The notes under the pieces: model-generated
Databases searched by the model: none
Seen by the model: only the letters and a program-made list of their open reading frames with translations
What the model was told of the DNA's origin: nothing
Program-made: the position numbers and the translations under genes
In this document: one piece after another, positions 24,526 to 26,073 of the stretch
Layout: each line of letters begins with the position of its first letter
Position numbering within the stretch: the stretch's first letter is position 1
DNA from: a virus
IMG/VR virus record: IMGVR_UViG_3300035701_000247
Location: 1-26,073 of that record
Reading direction: 5' to 3' (one strand)
DNA: 26,073 bases

Positions 24526-24697
24526 CTCTTACCTCCTTTGTATCCTTTTTCTCTCTATTCGCTAACTGCCCCAAATGCTCCGAAATGCCGGCAAAACACT
24601 TTCCCGCATCCACAATCTGACCCCGTTTCGGCATAAATGCCTTGATCTCCTGCCCCACTATCTCCCCTACCACCCTTTTTTCCCCAATTTTACCCAT
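24509..24697 (-). CDS. Small charged protein, unrecognised
   Basis: A 62-residue protein from ATG 24697 (a GTG at 24706 would add three residues). It is rich in Lys, Glu and Gly, with a single Cys in GKCFAG and an acidic-basic end (KKDTKEVRDEEHD). It is the first gene of the leftward operon and overlaps the next gene by 17 bases. No ribosome site is clear; the upstream DNA is G-rich (AGGGTGGTAGGG). It may be a real leader gene or only an open frame in G-rich DNA. A nearby repeat codes for the same GKCFA in an open frame. Confidence 0.4.
   Translation of the reverse strand: MGKIGEKRVVGEIVGQEIKAFMPKRGQIVDAGKCFAGISEHLGQLANREKKDTKEVRDEEHD
24531..24539 (-). promoter_or_regulatory. Strong ribosome binding site
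   Basis: AAAGGAGGT on the minus strand, five bases before ATG 24525. It pairs with the 16S rRNA 3' end over nine bases and fixes that start. It lies inside the coding region of the upstream gene, which overlaps by 17 bases. Confidence 0.85.
24589..24604. repeat. 16-bp direct repeat, copy 1
   Basis: CGGCAAAACACTTTCC occurs here and at 24737-24752. The copies are 148 bases apart start to start, just upstream of the terminase genes. It is inside the small first gene in this copy. Confidence 0.85.
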
Positions 24698-24777
24698 CCC
24701 TACCACCCTAAATATGGCGAAAATGAAGCGTTACTACGGCAAAACACTTTCCGAAATCCCCTACCCCCCTATCACCC
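24665..24777. repeat. Three CCCTAYCACCC elements
   Basis: CCCTACCACCCT occurs at 24665-24676 and 24698-24709; CCCTATCACCC occurs at 24767-24777. On the transcribed strand they read GGGTGRTAGGG. They flank the start of the small first gene and could be regulatory or packaging elements. Confidence 0.6.
24737..24752. repeat. 16-bp direct repeat, copy 2
   Basis: Second copy of CGGCAAAACACTTTCC. It is followed, as is copy 1, by a CCCTA(C/T)CACCC element, here 14 bases on (24767-24777). Confidence 0.85.
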
Positions 24778-24778
24778 G

Positions 24779-25138
24779 CTAATTCACCCCTAGATCTGTA
24801 CCCCCGTCAGCAAAATTATCCAAGGATGAAATAAGCATCGTCGGGCCATCTGTTCCACCCGCCCGGCTAGGGTAAAGCGAAGAGCGGAAGCAAAGAACGC
24901 ACACGTACCGGCGACCGAGCGACTCACACGCGCACACGCATGGACATGCGATCTGCAAGATACGTACACGCATACGGCTCAATAGATACGGGCCCATCCT
25001 GGCAGCAATACCAAATAACATATATTGTGTAAAGCTATGAGCCGCAAGGATATGCGAGGACAAGGGCACACACATAGAAAGGTAAACCGGCACGCTACCG
25101 GGAGGCCGATGAATCTGCGAGGCCAAAAATGTCACCAT
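24779..25138 (-). CDS. Doubtful ORF, 119 residues, Cys-rich
   Basis: An open frame from ATG 25138, on the same strand as the late operon, in the gap before the first likely gene. AAAGGA lies nine bases upstream. The product has odd composition (CPCVCACESLGRRYVC, eight Cys) and no recognisable domain, and it runs across a candidate folded region. I think it is more probably non-coding, and list it because nothing else fills the gap. Confidence 0.22.
   Translation of the reverse strand: MVTFLASQIHRPPGSVPVYLSMCVPLSSHILAAHSFTQYMLFGIAARMGPYLLSRMRVRILQIACPCVCACESLGRRYVCVLCFRSSLYPSRAGGTDGPTMLISSLDNFADGGTDLGVN
24969..25056. other. Candidate folded RNA element
   Basis: Left parts CGCATA (24969-24974), GGCTC (24976-24980) and ATAG (24982-24985) pair in order with CTAT (25035-25038), GAGCC (25039-25043) and TATGCG (25051-25056). 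That gives 15 base pairs in three short helices around a 49-base loop. Such a stack may arise by chance in 700 bases, so confidence is low. Confidence 0.22.
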
Positions 25139-25325
25139 TCCTTTTCGTCCTTTGCATTCATGGCACAGTGATGCAGGTAGTAGGAGCAGCTACGGACGGA
25201 AGAGAAGGTATAGACCTATGGGATGTGACGCAAGACAATTCTTAGGATTTCGCTTTGTGATATTGGTCACATAGGAAAGCATTGAGAACATTGGGAAATT
25301 GGAAAACATATTTTTTTTGAGAGCA

Positions 25326-25353
25326 TTGACATTGGTTATATAGTTTCTATATT
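25326..25353 (+). promoter_or_regulatory. Sigma70-like promoter for the rightward genes
   Basis: -35 box TTGACA (25326-25331, perfect) and -10 box TATATT (25348-25353, five of six) are separated by 16 bases. A T8 run lies just upstream. The start of transcription would be about 25360, about 68 bases before the first rightward ATG. Confidence 0.7.
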
Positions 25354-25364
25354 AGAACTATATA
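25337..25364. promoter_or_regulatory. Perfect 9-bp inverted repeat over the -10 box; operator candidate
   Basis: TATATAGTT (25337-25345) and AACTATATA (25356-25364) are exact reverse complements with a 10-base spacer that contains the -10 box. A dimeric repressor bound here would block the promoter. No repressor gene is visible in the window. Confidence 0.55.
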
Positions 25365-25373
25365 CTATGCTAT

Positions 25374-25395
25374 AACCCATTGAAAGCAATGGGTT
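25374..25395 (+). promoter_or_regulatory. Hairpin in the 5' leader
   Basis: AACCCATTG (25374-25382) and CAATGGGTT (25387-25395) pair over 9 bp around a 4-base AAAG loop. It lies in the predicted leader, 32 bases before the first start codon. It is followed by TTACAG, not a U-run, so it may stabilise the RNA or control translation instead of ending transcription. Confidence 0.6.
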
Positions 25396-25427
25396 TACAG
25401 ACGAAGCGATCAAACATAGGAGGAACA

Positions 25428-25670
25428 ATGAGAGAGACGTGTGTTTATTCAACAATGGTTCGCGTCGGGAAGCTCATCTACTTCGTGGACGTGATAGAAG
25501 GGAAGGGGGGCTACCAAATACAAATCAGACAGCGGGATATATCAGCGAGCCGCAACGGTCAGCTTTCCCAATGGTTTCAATCCATCACGGTAGGAAATCT
25601 TGCCGTAGATCAATTCAGACAAGCGATCTGCGAAGCAGCGGCATACGTGGCCAACGCACCCACAACCTAG
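25428..25670 (+). CDS. Small early protein, unrecognised
   Basis: An 80-residue protein from ATG 25428, which has AGGAGG upstream; an earlier in-frame ATG at 25380 lies inside the leader hairpin and lacks a site. LIYFVDVIEGKGGYQIQIRQ (about 15-34) followed by a strand and a helix (FRQAICEAAAYVANA) gives a beta-sheet plus C-terminal helix outline. This recalls PUR-alpha/PC4-like single-strand-nucleic-acid binders, but the resemblance is weak. It is the first gene of a rightward operon and its codon use is ordinary. The function is unknown. Confidence 0.75.
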   Translation: MRETCVYSTMVRVGKLIYFVDVIEGKGGYQIQIRQRDISASRNGQLSQWFQSITVGNLAVDQFRQAICEAAAYVANAPTT

Positions 25671-25683
25671 GAGAACAACTCCC

Positions 25684-25905
25684 ATGCCTAGTCACTACTC
25701 TGGTGACCCGTATTGGCTAACTGCCAAATATGGGAAGTGCGCCAAATGCGGGATACCCGTCAAGGGGAAACGCGCATTCTACTACCCCAAGGGAAAACAT
25801 GTCTATTGCGAGGCATGCGGCGAGATCGAGAGCGCGAGGTTCAACGCAGAGATCGAGGACGAGGACAGCTACAACTATCGCGACGACTTAGCATTCTTTT
25901 CGTAA
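25684..25905 (+). CDS. Small zinc-ribbon-like protein
   Basis: A 73-residue protein. Two CxxC pairs, CAKC at about 19-22 and CEAC at about 42-45, separated by about 20 residues including basic and aromatic residues, form a likely zinc ribbon. The C-terminus is acidic (EIEDEDSYNYRDD). AGGAG lies 10 bases before ATG 25684, 13 bases after the previous stop. Small zinc-ribbon proteins of this type are frequent in phage early regions and may bind nucleic acid or host proteins. No enzyme motif is seen. Confidence 0.75.
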   Translation: MPSHYSGDPYWLTAKYGKCAKCGIPVKGKRAFYYPKGKHVYCEACGEIESARFNAEIEDEDSYNYRDDLAFFS

Positions 25906-25976
25906 TGAGCAGGAAGCGGAACGATTCAATAACTTCTAACCCACAGCCCAACCACTACACCAGCAGGAGAAAGACC

Positions 25977-26073
25977 ATGGAAGCAAAGATTGACAAGGGG
26001 ACACTGATCGTCACGATCCCGGTGACCGAAGGCCGACCATCCTCAACCGGCAAGAGCTATGTGATTGCGTCAA
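25977..26073 (+). CDS. Start of a small phage protein (C-terminus beyond window)
   Basis: The frame opens at ATG 25977 with AGGAG upstream and is cut by the right edge after 32 codons. GTLIVTIPVTEGRPSSTGKS, then YVIAS, matches a segment ('LxxxIPL...PSxSGKxxVVAS') seen in many small phage and plasmid proteins of unknown function. It is the third gene of the rightward operon. Confidence 0.7.
   Translation, partial: MEAKIDKGTLIVTIPVTEGRPSSTGKSYVIAS

Larger units (their letters stand above)
24707..25325. other. Divergent intergenic region
   Basis: About 620 bases between the leftward late operon and the rightward promoter. It holds the second 16-bp repeat, a doubtful ORF (24779-25138), a candidate folded element (24969-25056), a 6-bp palindrome CGCATG-GA-CATGCG (24937-24950), and an A/T-rich end with several ATTGG words. 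The middle (24860-25100) is rich in CAC and CGC steps. No tRNA-like or rRNA-like sequence was seen. It may hold leftward promoter(s) or an origin, but no clear promoter was found on the minus strand. Confidence 0.6.

Noticed and set aside
24820-24835. TAATTTTG on the minus strand as a Bacteroidota-type -7 box
   Set aside because: No TTG at the right distance upstream, and Shine-Dalgarno use elsewhere argues against that host type.
24780-25260. A tRNA or other known RNA in the gap
   Set aside because: No GTTCGA-type T-loop with matching acceptor arms was found.

Overview
The window is a late-gene (virion) region of a tailed double-stranded DNA bacteriophage or prophage, probably from an uncultivated lineage. 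A terminase, portal, scaffold and major capsid series identifies it. No tape measure, tail tube, sheath or baseplate gene is visible. Four small connector-like proteins lead straight to a long nozzle-like protein, so a short-tailed (podovirus-like) particle is the best guess. The host cannot be named. Good Shine-Dalgarno sites (for example AAAGGAGGT before position 24525) and a TTGACA/TATATT promoter point to a host with ordinary initiation signals. Several Sec signal peptides ending in Ala-Gln resemble those of the Bacteroidota/Chlorobi group, but this is weak evidence.

Layout: everything from about 24.7 kb down to position 1 is read leftward as one compact operon with many 4-base stop/start overlaps. 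In transcription order it holds: a small charged protein and a membrane-anchored protein; small and large terminase; portal; a DUF6496-like protein; scaffold; major capsid protein; a secreted beta-rich protein and three small head-associated proteins; a cassette of exported proteins (a fiber-like protein with a signal peptide, a secreted lectin-like protein, a secreted two-Fn3 GH18 glycosidase, a lipoprotein and a membrane coiled-coil protein); four connector-like proteins; the 834-residue nozzle-like protein; a 775-residue collagen-like adhesin; a second lectin-like protein; and a large methyltransferase/glycosyltransferase fusion that runs off the left edge. The fusion has no stop codon inside the window; its reading frame was translated by hand from position 1606 to the edge.

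From about 24.7 to 25.4 kb lies a divergent intergenic region with short direct repeats near the head of the late operon, a candidate folded RNA, and a rightward promoter overlapped by a perfect 9-bp inverted repeat and followed by a 9-bp hairpin. Rightward from 25.4 kb are three small early-type genes, the last cut by the right edge.

The most interesting parts are two. (1) The adhesin block: a collagen-like fiber built on Gly-Tyr-Ser and Gly-Phe-Ser triplets, translationally coupled to a lectin and to a methyltransferase-GT2-GT9-like fusion, which suggests a fiber that is glycosylated by a phage-encoded enzyme. (2) An exported-protein cassette with a GH18 enzyme, placed inside the virion operon.
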